A stretch of 64,000 bases of DNA from Palsa-504 sp963822765. GTDB taxonomy: Bacteria; Actinomycetota; Actinomycetes; Streptosporangiales; Streptosporangiaceae. Each line of letters opens with the position of its first letter. Within the stretch, counting starts at the first letter, position 1. The translations under genes and the position numbers were made by a program. This document shows positions 17,812 to 26,828 of the stretch, one piece after another. The stretch covers positions 143,584 to 207,583 of the forward strand of contig CAWGJL010000026.1 of the NCBI GenBank assembly GCA_963822765.1, in the 5' to 3' direction. The notes beneath the pieces were generated by a model. The model was given only the letters and a program-made list of their open reading frames with translations. It was not told the origin of the DNA and ran no database searches.

Positions 17812-18063
17812 TCAGGGGCAGCGCGGGTGGTCCAGGTAAGGGTTGCCTGCCTCGGGGAGCTGCCTGGTAATGGCGTCGGCGGCCTCGCGTCCGAGTTCGT
17901 CGGCCTGGCGTGCGGTCATGCTGGGATCGACCCAGCCTTCGATCTCGACGCGCAGCGTCCGGCCGGTCCAGCGTGCTCGGGCGTGCGCGTGTATCACTCC
18001 AGGTACCGACCCGGCCGCTGCTTCGGCGGTGCGGATCACGCCGTGGTGAACCCGGCCAGGCAC
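17812..18063 (-). CDS. stand-alone ZT-dimer-like domain (possible CDF fragment)
   Basis: 83 aa from GTG 18063. The sequence HHGVIRTAEAAAGSVPGVI..ARARWTGRTLRVEIEGWVDP resembles the cytoplasmic C-terminal dimer domain of CDF transporters, including that of the gene at 16576. No transmembrane part is encoded upstream in any frame, so this is either a small independent protein of that fold or the 3' remnant of a lost second CDF gene on the opposite strand. The end (LDHPRCP) is Cys/His-containing. It is convergent with the intact CDF gene. Confidence 0.45.
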   Translation of the reverse strand: MPGRVHHGVIRTAEAAAGSVPGVIHAHARARWTGRTLRVEIEGWVDPSMTARQADELGREAADAITRQLPEAGNPYLDHPRCP

Positions 18064-18423
18064 ACGGCCGCCAGGGTCAGGCCGGTCAGGGGGATTCTCC
18101 CGTTCCTTGAGCGAGACGCGCGTGCTGCAGAGTTCCAGGCGGTCCTCCAGCTAAGAACCAGCCGGCCAACCGCGTCCGAGGAGGAACCCATTCGCCTGCT
18201 CACCGAGTTCCGTGTCACCTGCAGGTGACAATTCACTTACTCCACGCTCGGTAACCAGCGGCCTTTACCTGTGGCGTAATGAACGCGAAAGAACTTGGCT
18301 TTCCGAAATATCCGATTTTTGTCACTAAATGCGGCAAAAGAACTTTCTCGCTTTCGCCCCTATAAACGCCGGAACGGGGCTAGCGTCACCCTCCAGATAC
18401 ACAGAGTGTACGGAGGTGGACGC

Positions 18424-20108
18424 AATGCAAACCTGGAGCGGGAAAGCGCGTCGTCGTCCCCGGCGCCGGCCAGCAGCCCGGACCTGGCCAGCAGCACGGA
18501 CCTGGCACGCAGCACGGACCTGGCACGCAGCACGGACCTGGCACGCGGCCCGGAGCCGGCCAGCGGCCCGGCCCGGCAGGCAGCTGATCCTGCCGCTGGC
18601 CGTCCCGATGGCCCTCGGCCTGGCCCTCGGCATAGTCGTCGCCGAATCGGGCGGCACCACGACCAAGCTCGCCGTATCCCCGGCCGCCGCGAGCGCCGCC
18701 CCCGCCGTCGCGAGCGCCGGCGCGGGCGCCATCCCGGCCGCGACCCAGAACGCCAGCGCCAACGCGGACTGCGAGCTCATCGTGCCCGCCCGCCCGCTGA
18801 CCGCCGCGGGCCTGGCCACCCCCTACCAGCTGACCGGTCCCGGCGGCCAGGACCCGGCCGCCTCCGGCTGCACCCAGGCCAACCCGGACCTGCAGGCCTT
18901 CGTCCAGGCCACCATCCTGGACCCGGCCACCGGCCGGGCTCTGGGTCTACGAGCCGCTGGTCATCACCGCGGGCACCAGGCCGGCCGTCACCCCCGTCCG
19001 GCCCCGGCTGCCCAAGGGCGCCGTGGTCAACCTCATGTTCGGCTTCAACGGCGGCAACCTCCGCCTGGCCGCCGCCGACCCCGGCGCCCAGCCCGGCGCC
19101 CCGCTCGGCACGCTGGCCGCCGCCAAGTGCGTGAACGGCCTGGACGGCTCGCTGTTCGGCCAGGTGGCCTACTGCAACAGCGTGCCGTTCTACGCCGCCG
19201 CCAGCCGGGCCATCGCAGCCGGCAAACTGCATATCCGCAAGGCCGGCCGCTCACCCCAGACCGGGCAGGCGTGCCCGACCACGCGCAGCTTCCAGCTCGT
19301 CGACCAGGACCCGAGCGACAACGTGACCACCCGGTACCTGCTCACCGCGACCGGCCAGACCGCCCAGGACAGCACGGCGAACGCGGCCCTGCTGTCAAGC
19401 GCCCAACCTATCGACAACGGCAGCGACAACACCCTGCTGGACAGCTTCATCCTGCCCGCGCTGGGCTGCCGGGTGTTCACCGCACCCGACCTGTCCGACG
19501 CCGGCCGCCCCGGCACCTCCCAGACCCTGGACGAACTCTCCGCGGCCGCCAGCCAGCAGGCCCCGATCGCGCTGGTCCCGGAGAACGACCCGATGACCAC
19601 CGTGGGCGGCGCGGTCAGCCGCCCCAAGACCAACCTGTACCGGCTCGGCGTCGGCCAGCCGCTGGTCGCCGGCGGCCCGGACCAGCCGTTCGGAGACGTC
19701 AGCGCGGGCGGTCAGCAGGCCGACACCCCGGCCAGCTTCTGCGCCAACATGATCAACCTGCAGGCCGCGTTCATCGTCGCCAACACCGGCCGGTTCAGCA
19801 ATAACCCCTCGCCGGTCCCGGCCACCGGGAACAACCTGTTCACGTTCCTGGCCGCCCGGCTGAGCGCGTCGTTCACCAACCTCGGGTGCCAGGAGTTCGG
19901 CCTGCATAACCCGGTCAGCGTGAGCCTGGACGCCAACGGCGTGGCCGTCGCCGCCACGTTCAGCCTGGTCCGCCAGACCCCCAGCCAGCCGGTCCCGCAA
20001 GCAGCACCAGCCCCGAGCGCACCACCGGTAACGGTCTTCCCCACCGCGGTGCCCACCCCGTGGCTCCCGTGGACCCCATGGGGCAACTACGGTGACCCAG
20101 GCTACTAA
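18424..20108 (+). pseudogene. secreted conserved hypothetical protein, single frameshift (paralogue of the 7.1-kb gene)
   Basis: ATG 18424 with CGGAGGTGG upstream, the same ribosome-binding context as its paralogue. Residues 1-45 include an 18-bp-encoded hexapeptide repeat (AARTWH), then a signal/anchor helix (LILPLAVPMALGLALGIVVA). The frame from the start is correct to about 18935 (FVQATILDPATGRAL). The protein then continues one frame over (WVYEPLVITAGTRPAV..) to 20108, ending PWLPWTPWGNYGDPGY. The corrected product is about 560 aa. Shared blocks with the 7.1-kb gene: CELIVPARPLTAAGLATPYQL, NLMFGFNGGNLRL, TTRSFQLVDQDPSDNVTTRYL and NLGCQEFGL. Conserved cysteines suggest disulfides in the extracellular domain. 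No known function is recognised. Confidence 0.75.
18474..18565 (+). repeat. 18-bp coding minisatellite
   Basis: Five to six tandem units of GCAGCACGGACCTGGCAC, the central three identical, encoding AARTWH in the gene starting at 18424, just before its membrane helix. Confidence 0.85.
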
Positions 20109-20157
20109 CCGGAGGGTGGCGGTAACGACGTCGTTGAGCCGGGAAACCCGGAACGCC

Positions 20158-21513
20158 TCAGCCCGCGGTCGCGATGTTCGAGCTGCCCGCGAAGTAGTTG
20201 CCGGTGGCCGAGGTCTGCAGCGGCGACGAGCCGGTGTCCGCGGGCAGCGACGACGGCGACACGAACTGGCTGCCCGACGGTCCGGCCGAAACGGCCATGT
20301 CCAGCGCGCTGCCCTTCACGAACTGCGAGAAGGGCATGAACCACTCGGTCCAGCCGTCGTCCCACCGGCCGGCCGCGGTGCTGGCCGTGACCGTGATCGG
20401 GTCGCCGGGGATGCTCATGTTGTAGTAGATGGTGGCGTCCTCGGGCGGCAGGTTCACGCACCCGTGGCTGACGTTGGTGGTGCCCTGGTCGATCACCGAC
20501 CAGGGCGCGGAGTGGTAGTAGTCGCCGCTGAAGGTGAACCGGACGGCGTAGTTGACCAGCTCGTTGTAGTAGCCGGCGCTGCCGGGCGGCCCGCCGCCGA
20601 TCATCCGCACCGGGTTCTGCTTCTCCACGCTCACGTAGGTGCCGTCGGGCGTGGGCAGGCTGGGCCGGCCGGTGCTGATCGGCCAGTCGTAGAGGAGCTT
20701 GCCGTTGAGGTAGATCTGGGTCTTGTGGGTGGTGGTGCTGGCCACGGCGATCAGCGACCGGCCGATGTTGAAATTCTGGGTCAGGTCAGCCGCCCCGTAC
20801 ACGCCCTTAGCGCCTTCCACCCCGGCCAGGTGGCCGGTGAAGCTGACCCTGGTGTTGGCCGGCCAGTAGTCCCGCGGCCGGAAGTTCAGGTGCTCGCTGC
20901 CGTCCCAGTACCAGGAGCCGGTCACCGGGTTGGACGTGGTGAGCTGCAGGGACCGCTCGACCGCGGCCCGGTTGGTGATCGGCTGGCTGAAGATCAGCAT
21001 GATCGGCATGCCCACGCCGTACGTCTGGCCCGAACCCTCGTAGATCTCGGTGTGGAACGTCGCGGCTGGGGCCAGCGTGCGGAAGCTGCTGGTCGTGGTG
21101 ATCTTCTGCCCGCTGCGGTCGGTGCCGGTCGCGGTCACCTCGTAGCTCTGCGACAGTCCCAGCGTCCAGGTGCTGTGCCAGGTCTTGCCGCCGGAAGCGA
21201 GCGAGCCGGGCACCGTGGCCCCGCCCGGCCCCGTGACCGTGACGTTGGTCACCGTGCTGCCCTTGGTCGCGGTGACCGTGATCCCGGCCGAGGGGTTGGC
21301 GCTATGGCTCCCGTTGGCCGGGGTGATCTTCAGCTCGGAGGCCAGCAGCGCGGCGTGCGCCGAAGCCGAGGCCGAGGCTGAGGCGGCCGCGGCCGACGCA
21401 GCGGCCGAGGCCTGGGCCGGCGTCTGCGGGTGCGCGCTGCTGCAGGCCGCCGTGAGCAGCCCGATCGCCACTCCCGCCACGATGCTGGCGTAGATCCGCG
21501 ACGTGCCACGCAC
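20158..21513 (-). CDS. L,D-transpeptidase lipoprotein (Ig-like + YkuD)
   Basis: 451 aa. The signal peptide with lipobox GLLTAAC places the lipidated Cys at residue 24, followed by an Ala/Ser linker. Two Ig-like domains follow (ITPANGSHSANPSAGITV.. and LMIFSQPITNRAAVERSLQL..FRPRDYWPANTRVSFTGHL), then a YkuD domain around residues 255-385 (TQIYLNGKLLYDWPISTGR; FSGDYYHSAPWS; catalytic VSHGCVNLPPEDA). This is the actinobacterial LdtMt2-like layout. It builds 3-3 peptidoglycan crosslinks at the outer membrane face and is targeted by carbapenems. It lies 72 bp downstream of lnt on the same strand, so a lipoprotein is co-oriented with the enzyme that finishes lipoprotein acylation. Confidence 0.95.
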   Translation of the reverse strand: MRGTSRIYASIVAGVAIGLLTAACSSAHPQTPAQASAAASAAAASASASASAHAALLASELKITPANGSHSANPSAGITVTATKGSTVTNVTVTGPGGATVPGSLASGGKTWHSTWTLGLSQSYEVTATGTDRSGQKITTTSSFRTLAPAATFHTEIYEGSGQTYGVGMPIMLIFSQPITNRAAVERSLQLTTSNPVTGSWYWDGSEHLNFRPRDYWPANTRVSFTGHLAGVEGAKGVYGAADLTQNFNIGRSLIAVASTTTHKTQIYLNGKLLYDWPISTGRPSLPTPDGTYVSVEKQNPVRMIGGGPPGSAGYYNELVNYAVRFTFSGDYYHSAPWSVIDQGTTNVSHGCVNLPPEDATIYYNMSIPGDPITVTASTAAGRWDDGWTEWFMPFSQFVKGSALDMAVSAGPSGSQFVSPSSLPADTGSSPLQTSATGNYFAGSSNIATAG

Positions 21514-21585
21514 GGTAACCTCCCTGGGCCTTCGGGAATCCGGCAGAATGCGTGCCGGTACGCATACTACGTGCGCCTACCCGCC

Positions 21586-23166
21586 CTAGACGCCGGAAAC
21601 GTCCGGCTGGTTGCGGCGACGTCGGAGGGTGACAACGCCCAGACCCAGGGCGAGCACGGTCACCAGCACGAGCACGTACTCCGGCCACGCCCCCACCCGG
21701 TCGGCGAGCGTCCGGTAGCTGACCAGCGGCACCCGCTCGTCCAGGATGGCCCGCCGCCAGATCCCGGTGCGCGCGATCACCGCCCCCGACGGCGAGATGA
21801 CCGTGCTCTCCCCGGTGGTCGACGCGTACACCAGCGCGCGGTCGCTCTCGATGGCCCGGATCCGGGCCATCGCGGTCTGCTGCTCGGTCTCGCCGAGCTG
21901 CCCGTCGAGCTCGAAGTCCGCGTCGTTGGACTGCAGGGCGAGCAGGTTCGCCCCGGCGTTGACCTCGGACCGGACCAGGTCGTCGAAGCCCACCTCGTAG
22001 CAGATCACGTCGCCCAGCCGGATCTTCCCCACGTCGAAGACGACCGGATCCCGCCCGGGGGTGAAGTTGACCGGCTGCAGCGACGGCAGCGAGCTGATGC
22101 TGGAGATGATGCTGCGGAACGGGATGTACTCGCCGAACGGGACCAGCTCCCGCTTGACGTAGATCGCGGTCGGGCCCGTGCCTGGCACCCACAGCTGGCC
22201 GACGTTGCGCTCCGGGTTCTGCAGCACCTCGCCGACCAGGATCGGCTTGCCCACCGCGGCCACCGCCCCGGCCAGGTCGGCGTAGATCTCGGGGTACTCG
22301 CGCGGGTCCAGGTTGGTGGAGTTCTCCGGCCAGATCACCACGTCGGGCGCGGGCAGCCGGCCCGCCCTGACCGCGGCCGCCAGCGCATCGGTGGCCGCCA
22401 CGTGGTTCTGGGTCACCTGGCTGTCGTTCAGCAGCTGCGGCAGGTTCCTGGCCCGCGGCACGTTGCCCTGGATCGCCGCCACCGTGGCCGTCGGCGCGCC
22501 GCCGACCGGGTCGACCGGCAGCAGCCCGCCCGCGAACACCAGGCCCGCCGTCACCACCGCGGCCAGCCCGCTGCCCAAAGCCAACCGGGACCGGCCAGCC
22601 AGCAGACTCAGCACGTAACGCGCCGCCATCGTGCTGGTCAGCGCGACCAGGAAGGACAGCAGCGGCGCGCCGCCCACCGCCACCCAGCGGACGTCCGGGG
22701 CCACCGACTGGCTCATGGCCAGCCGGCCCCAGGGGAACGCGAACGGCCACCGGTCCCGGAGCGCCTCGGCCGCCACCCACCACGCCGCGACCAGCGCGGG
22801 CCAGCCCGGCAGCTCGAGCAGCAGCCGCTGGCCGATCACCACCACCGCGAAGATCAGCGCCTCGGCCCCGGCCAGCGCCGCCCACGCGTACCAGGCCACG
22901 TTGATCAGCCACGACAGCAGCGGCACGAACAGGGCCAGCCCGAACACCAGCCCGCACCCGAACGAGGACCGCAGGCGCCGTCCGGTCAGCGCCAAGACCA
23001 GCAGCCCCGGTCCGAGAAAGGCCAGCGGCCACACGTCCAGCGGCGGGGACGACGCGAAGGCGGCCAGCCCGCCCGCCGCCGACAGCAGCAGCGCCCACCG
23101 CGTCCGGAAACCCCTGAACGCGCCCGTCTGGGCACCAGAGGCCACCGCGGCCTGCGCTGATATCAC
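21586..23166 (-). CDS. lnt: apolipoprotein N-acyltransferase
   Basis: 526 aa from GTG 23166. About six N-terminal and one C-terminal membrane helices surround a nitrilase-type periplasmic domain (about residues 225-480). Catalytic residues are visible: Glu in VVIWPENSTN, Lys in KRELVPFGEYIPF and Cys in GDVICYEVGF. Lnt transfers the third acyl chain from phospholipid to the N-terminal Cys of lipoproteins. Actinobacterial homologues, such as the mycobacterial Ppm1 N-acyltransferase domain and Streptomyces Lnt, have this form. No fused Ppm domain is present. It is next to an L,D-transpeptidase lipoprotein. Confidence 0.95.
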   Translation of the reverse strand: MISAQAAVASGAQTGAFRGFRTRWALLLSAAGGLAAFASSPPLDVWPLAFLGPGLLVLALTGRRLRSSFGCGLVFGLALFVPLLSWLINVAWYAWAALAGAEALIFAVVVIGQRLLLELPGWPALVAAWWVAAEALRDRWPFAFPWGRLAMSQSVAPDVRWVAVGGAPLLSFLVALTSTMAARYVLSLLAGRSRLALGSGLAAVVTAGLVFAGGLLPVDPVGGAPTATVAAIQGNVPRARNLPQLLNDSQVTQNHVAATDALAAAVRAGRLPAPDVVIWPENSTNLDPREYPEIYADLAGAVAAVGKPILVGEVLQNPERNVGQLWVPGTGPTAIYVKRELVPFGEYIPFRSIISSISSLPSLQPVNFTPGRDPVVFDVGKIRLGDVICYEVGFDDLVRSEVNAGANLLALQSNDADFELDGQLGETEQQTAMARIRAIESDRALVYASTTGESTVISPSGAVIARTGIWRRAILDERVPLVSYRTLADRVGAWPEYVLVLVTVLALGLGVVTLRRRRNQPDVSGV

Positions 23167-23390
23167 GCGAGCAGCCTAACCGCCCGGTGGCGAGCGCGCC
23201 ACGCGGCCGATTTGCCCGGAATTTCGGTCACGAAATAACCACCGAACCGGGCAAGCCACGTTGTTTCGCACCAAGGTCGCAATCCGCTAGGCTATAGTAC
23301 CGATTGCGAACGCCTCAGTGGGGGGGCGTGCACTTGCCATTTTCGTCCTTTCTTAGGTAGTGCACATGACATGCGTTAATGGGCTGCGCC

Positions 23391-24237
23391 ATGATTAAGA
23401 TCCGCTATCGCGATCCGAATGAGCTTTCTCCCGGATTACACGCTGCGGCCGAACGGCATGGCCGCAGCACCACGGTCTACCTGCTTGCCGGCCTGAGCGC
23501 CGCGCAGCGCCGCGCCGCGCTGCGCCGGCTCAAGATCTCGGCCCGCCGTGGTTACGAGCCCAAGCTGCCCGCGCCCCAGCTGGCGGTGGCGCTGGCCGCC
23601 GACCGGATCAGGACCACGGTCGGCTGGGCGGGCGCCGTGTTCCGCTCGCACCCGGCGGGCAGCACGGTGCCGGTGATGGTGGTCTCGGCCGGGGCGATTG
23701 CCTTCCTGGCCCTGTCCGCGGTGTCCATCCAGGTCATCCACACCCCGCCCCGGGGTCAGGGGCTGACCGGCGCCGCCGGCCCGGCCGCCTCGTTCACCGG
23801 CGGAACCGGCGGAACCGGCCCGGGGACCTCGGCGGGACCGATCGCCGCGGGCCTGGGCGGTGATCCGCCGGGCCAGGCCGGCTCGGTCACCGAACTCCCC
23901 GGCCAGCCGGGCTCCGGCACCGGGCCAGGCGGCCAGAAACGGCCAGAACGGCAACGGCAACGTCAACGGCAGCGGCAACGGCGCCGGCGCCGGCGCGAGC
24001 GGCGGGATCAGCCAGGGCGCGGATCCGGCCAGTTCCGGCGGCGGCACCACGCTGACCGGGGGCGCGGTGCCCACCCCGACGCCGGCCGCGAACCCGACGA
24101 ACGGTGCGGCGGCCGCCTCGTCGTCGGACCCGGCCGCGCCGGCCGCGTCCGCGACCACCTCGAAACCGTCACCCACGCCGACCGCCAGCAAGAGCGGGCT
24201 GTGCGTGAACGTCGGATCGCTGGGCCTGTGCGTATAA
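23391..24237 (+). pseudogene. single-pass membrane protein with Gly/Asn/Ser-rich tail, frameshifted
   Basis: From ATG 23391 (MIKIRYRDPNELSPGLH) a ~95-residue soluble N-terminus (TTVYLLAGLSAAQRRAALRRLKISARRGYEPKLPAPQLAVALAADR) leads into one membrane helix (VPVMVVSAGAIAFLALSAVSI). A Gly/Thr-rich extracellular tail follows. Near 23930-23940 the frame must move by one base: the downstream frame reads NGQNGNGNVNGSGNG..., ending in KPSPTPTASKSGLCVNVGSLGLCV at 24237, whereas the unshifted frame becomes Arg-rich. The two Cys at the C-terminus could form a disulfide. No family recognised. A 15-bp repeat duplicates its stop region. Confidence 0.6.
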
Positions 24238-24272
24238 ACACTGTGCGTATAAACACTGTGCGTGTAAAACCG
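24226..24272 (+). repeat. tandem repeat duplicating a stop-codon region
   Basis: CTGTGCGTATAAACA occurs twice, followed by a third, diverged copy (CTGTGCGTGTAAAAC). Each unit in frame reads L-C-V-stop, so the end of the preceding gene is triplicated. Confidence 0.85.
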
Positions 24273-24310
24273 GTATGACCAGGAAGGGCCTGCTCACCTA
24301 AGCTGACCAG

Positions 24311-25237
24311 GTGAGCAGGCGCGGATGGTTGCTGTTCGCCGCGATGGGCGTGATCTGGGGCATCCCCTACCTGCTCATCAAGGTGGCGGACGGCGGCGTC
24401 TCGGTACCGGTGCTGGTCTGCACCCGGGTCGGGCTCGGCTCGCTGCTGCTGCTGCCCGCGGCGATCCGCGGCGGGCACCTGCGCGCGCTCAAGGGGCACG
24501 TCCGCTGGCTGGCCGCGTTCACCGCGCTCGAGATCGTCGGGCCGTTCGCGCTGCTGTCCAACGCCGAGAAGCACCTGCCCAGCTCGACCAGCGGCCTGCT
24601 CGTCGCCGCGGTGCCGATCTTCAGCGCGCTGCTGGCCTGGCTGACCCGCTCCGGCGACCGGCTCACCACCGCGATCCGCTGGGCCGGGCTGGCCGTCGGG
24701 CTGGCCGGCGTGGCCCTGCTGGCCGGCCCGGGCGCGGGCCGGGGCAGCGTGGTGCCGGTGCTGGAGGTGCTGGGCACCGCGCTCGGCTACTCGATCGGCC
24801 CGCTGATCGCCAACCGCAAGCTGTCCCACCTGCCCCCGGTCGCGGTGAACACGGTGTGCCTGGGCGCGGCCGCCCTGGTCTACGCGCCGTTCGCCGCGCT
24901 CACCTGGCCCCGGCACGTGCCCTCGCCCGAGGTCCTGGCGGCCCTGGCCGCCCTGGGCGCGGTCTGCACCGCGGTCGCGTTCGGTATCTTCTTCCGCCTC
25001 ATCGCCGAGGTCGGCCCGGCCCGCGCCACCGTGATCACCTACGTCAACCCCGCCGTCGCGGTCGCGCTCGGCGTCCTGGTCCTCGGCGAGCACCTGACCG
25101 CCGCGATCGGCGTCTCGTTCGTGCTCATCCTGGGCGGCTCGGTGCTGGCCACCCGCCCCGGCTCGGGCCGGACGACGCCTCCGCCGCAAGCCCCCGAGGT
25201 GGCTAGGGAGGGTGTAACCACGTGCCGTTCGGACTAA
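24311..25237 (+). CDS. EamA family (DMT) transporter
   Basis: 308 aa from GTG 24311. Ten predicted membrane helices in two repeated EamA halves: GWLLFAAMGVIWGIPYLLIKVA (first repeat, WGxxY/F motif) and VLGTALGYSIGPLIANRKL (second). The conserved LVAAVPIFSALLAWL and YVNPAVAVALGVLVLGEHL segments are the EamA hallmark. Such exporters handle amino acids, purines or drugs; the substrate is not predictable. It stands alone, 28 bp from the start of the next MFS gene, so the two may be co-transcribed. Confidence 0.92.
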   Translation: MSRRGWLLFAAMGVIWGIPYLLIKVADGGVSVPVLVCTRVGLGSLLLLPAAIRGGHLRALKGHVRWLAAFTALEIVGPFALLSNAEKHLPSSTSGLLVAAVPIFSALLAWLTRSGDRLTTAIRWAGLAVGLAGVALLAGPGAGRGSVVPVLEVLGTALGYSIGPLIANRKLSHLPPVAVNTVCLGAAALVYAPFAALTWPRHVPSPEVLAALAALGAVCTAVAFGIFFRLIAEVGPARATVITYVNPAVAVALGVLVLGEHLTAAIGVSFVLILGGSVLATRPGSGRTTPPPQAPEVAREGVTTCRSD

Positions 25238-25265
25238 TTTAGATCTTGATTATGCCGAACGGAGC

Positions 25266-26828
25266 GTGGTGCGTGCCGCCGTGACTGATCCAGCAGCGTC
25301 CCTGGCCGACCCCGGCCTGCGGATGAAGAGCGCCCGGGGCCGGTGGGTGGTGGCCGCCACCGTGCTCGGCTCGGGCATGGCGGCCCTGGACGCTACCGTG
25401 GTCGGCATCGCGCTGCCCGCCATCGGGCGGAACTTCCACACCGGCGTGACCAGCGTCCAGTGGGTGGTCGACGCGTACACGCTGACCCTGGCCGGGCTGC
25501 TGCTGCTGGGCGGGACGCTGGGGGACAGCTACGGGCGGCGGAAGCTGTTCGCCATCGGCGTGGTGTGGTTCGCGCTGGCCTCGCTGCTGTGCGGGCTGGC
25601 CCCGTCCGTGGGTGTGCTGATCGCGGCCCGGGCCCTGCAGGGGGTCGGCGGGGCGCTGCTGACCCCCGGCAGCCTGGCTATCCTGCAGGCCTCCTTCGCG
25701 CAGGACGACCGGGCGGCCGCGATCGGCGCCTGGTCCGGGCTCGGCGGCCTGGCCACCGCGATCGGGCCGTTTCTCGGCGGGTACCTGATCGGGGCCGTGT
25801 CGTGGCGGCTGGTGTTCTTCATCAACCTCCCGCTGGCCGTGCTGGTGCTGGCCATTACCGCCCGGCACGTGCCGGAGACCAAGGCGCCGGGCCCCACGCC
25901 GAGGCTGGATATCCGGGGCGCGGCGTGCATCAGCGGCGCGCTGGCCGGGATCACCTACGGGCTGATCGCCGCCTCTTCTGACGGCTGGGGATCGGTCCCG
26001 GTGCTGGTGCCGCTGGCCGTCGGCGCGGTGCTGCTGGCCCTGTTCATCTGGGTCGAGGACTCCGAACGGCAGCCGATGCTGCCCCTCGGGGTGTTCCGGT
26101 CCCGGCAGTTCACCGCGGCCAACACGGTGACGTTCGTGGTCTACGCGGCGCTCGGCGGGTTGCTGTTCCTGGTCCCCGTGGTCCTCCAGGTGGTCAGCGG
26201 GTACAGCCCGCTGCAGGCCGGCGCGTCGCTGCTGCCGGTGACGTTCCTCATGCTGGCCCTGTCGGCGCGGTCCGGCAGGCTGGCCTCCCGGATCGGGCCC
26301 CGGCTGCAGATGTCGGTCGGGCCGCTGGTCATCGCCGCGTCGTTCCTGCTGTTCACCCGGATCGGCGGGTCGGGCGGCTACCTGTCCGAGGTGCTGCCCG
26401 CGGTACTGGTGTTCGGGCTGGGCGTGTCGATCATGGTCGCGCCGCTGACCGCGACCGCGATGGCCGCCGCGCCGGCCGACCACGCGGGCGTCGCCTCGGC
26501 GGTCAACAACGACGTGGCCCGGGCGGCCGGCCTGATCGCGGTGGCGGTGCTGCCCGCGCTGGCCGGCATTACCGGGCAGAGTTACCTGCACCCGGCCGCG
26601 CTGGCGCACGGCTTCCGGGTCTCGGCGGTGATATCCGCGGTGTTCTGCGTCGCCGGGGGCGTGCTGGCCGCGCTGACCATCCGCAACCCGTCCCGGGCGG
26701 CGTGCACCGCGTCGAGCCCGAACGGGTCGTACTGCGCGCTGGAGGCGCCGCCCCTGCGCTCGTCGACGGGGCCTAAGCTGGAGGCCGTCCCGGCCACCAT
26801 CCCCGCCGACCCCGAGGGACCATCATGA
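25266..26828 (+). CDS. MFS transporter, DHA2 (EmrB/QacA) family
   Basis: 520 aa with 14 membrane helices. Motifs: SGMAALDATVVGIALPAIGRNF (helix 1, DATVVNVALP-like), GTLGDSYGRRKLF (motif A), ARALQGVGGALLTPGSLAIL (motif B/C region) and AIGAWSGLGGLATAIGPFLGGYL (motif C of 14-TM antiporters). It is a proton-driven multidrug or small-molecule exporter. Candidate GTG starts lie at 25266, 25269 and 25281. The C-terminal ~50 residues after the last helix are soluble and unusual (AACTASSPNGSYCALEAPPLRSS). The stop overlaps the proA-like ATG by ATGA, an unexpected coupling of an exporter with proline biosynthesis. Confidence 0.92.
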   Translation: MVRAAVTDPAASLADPGLRMKSARGRWVVAATVLGSGMAALDATVVGIALPAIGRNFHTGVTSVQWVVDAYTLTLAGLLLLGGTLGDSYGRRKLFAIGVVWFALASLLCGLAPSVGVLIAARALQGVGGALLTPGSLAILQASFAQDDRAAAIGAWSGLGGLATAIGPFLGGYLIGAVSWRLVFFINLPLAVLVLAITARHVPETKAPGPTPRLDIRGAACISGALAGITYGLIAASSDGWGSVPVLVPLAVGAVLLALFIWVEDSERQPMLPLGVFRSRQFTAANTVTFVVYAALGGLLFLVPVVLQVVSGYSPLQAGASLLPVTFLMLALSARSGRLASRIGPRLQMSVGPLVIAASFLLFTRIGGSGGYLSEVLPAVLVFGLGVSIMVAPLTATAMAAAPADHAGVASAVNNDVARAAGLIAVAVLPALAGITGQSYLHPAALAHGFRVSAVISAVFCVAGGVLAALTIRNPSRAACTASSPNGSYCALEAPPLRSSTGPKLEAVPATIPADPEGPS

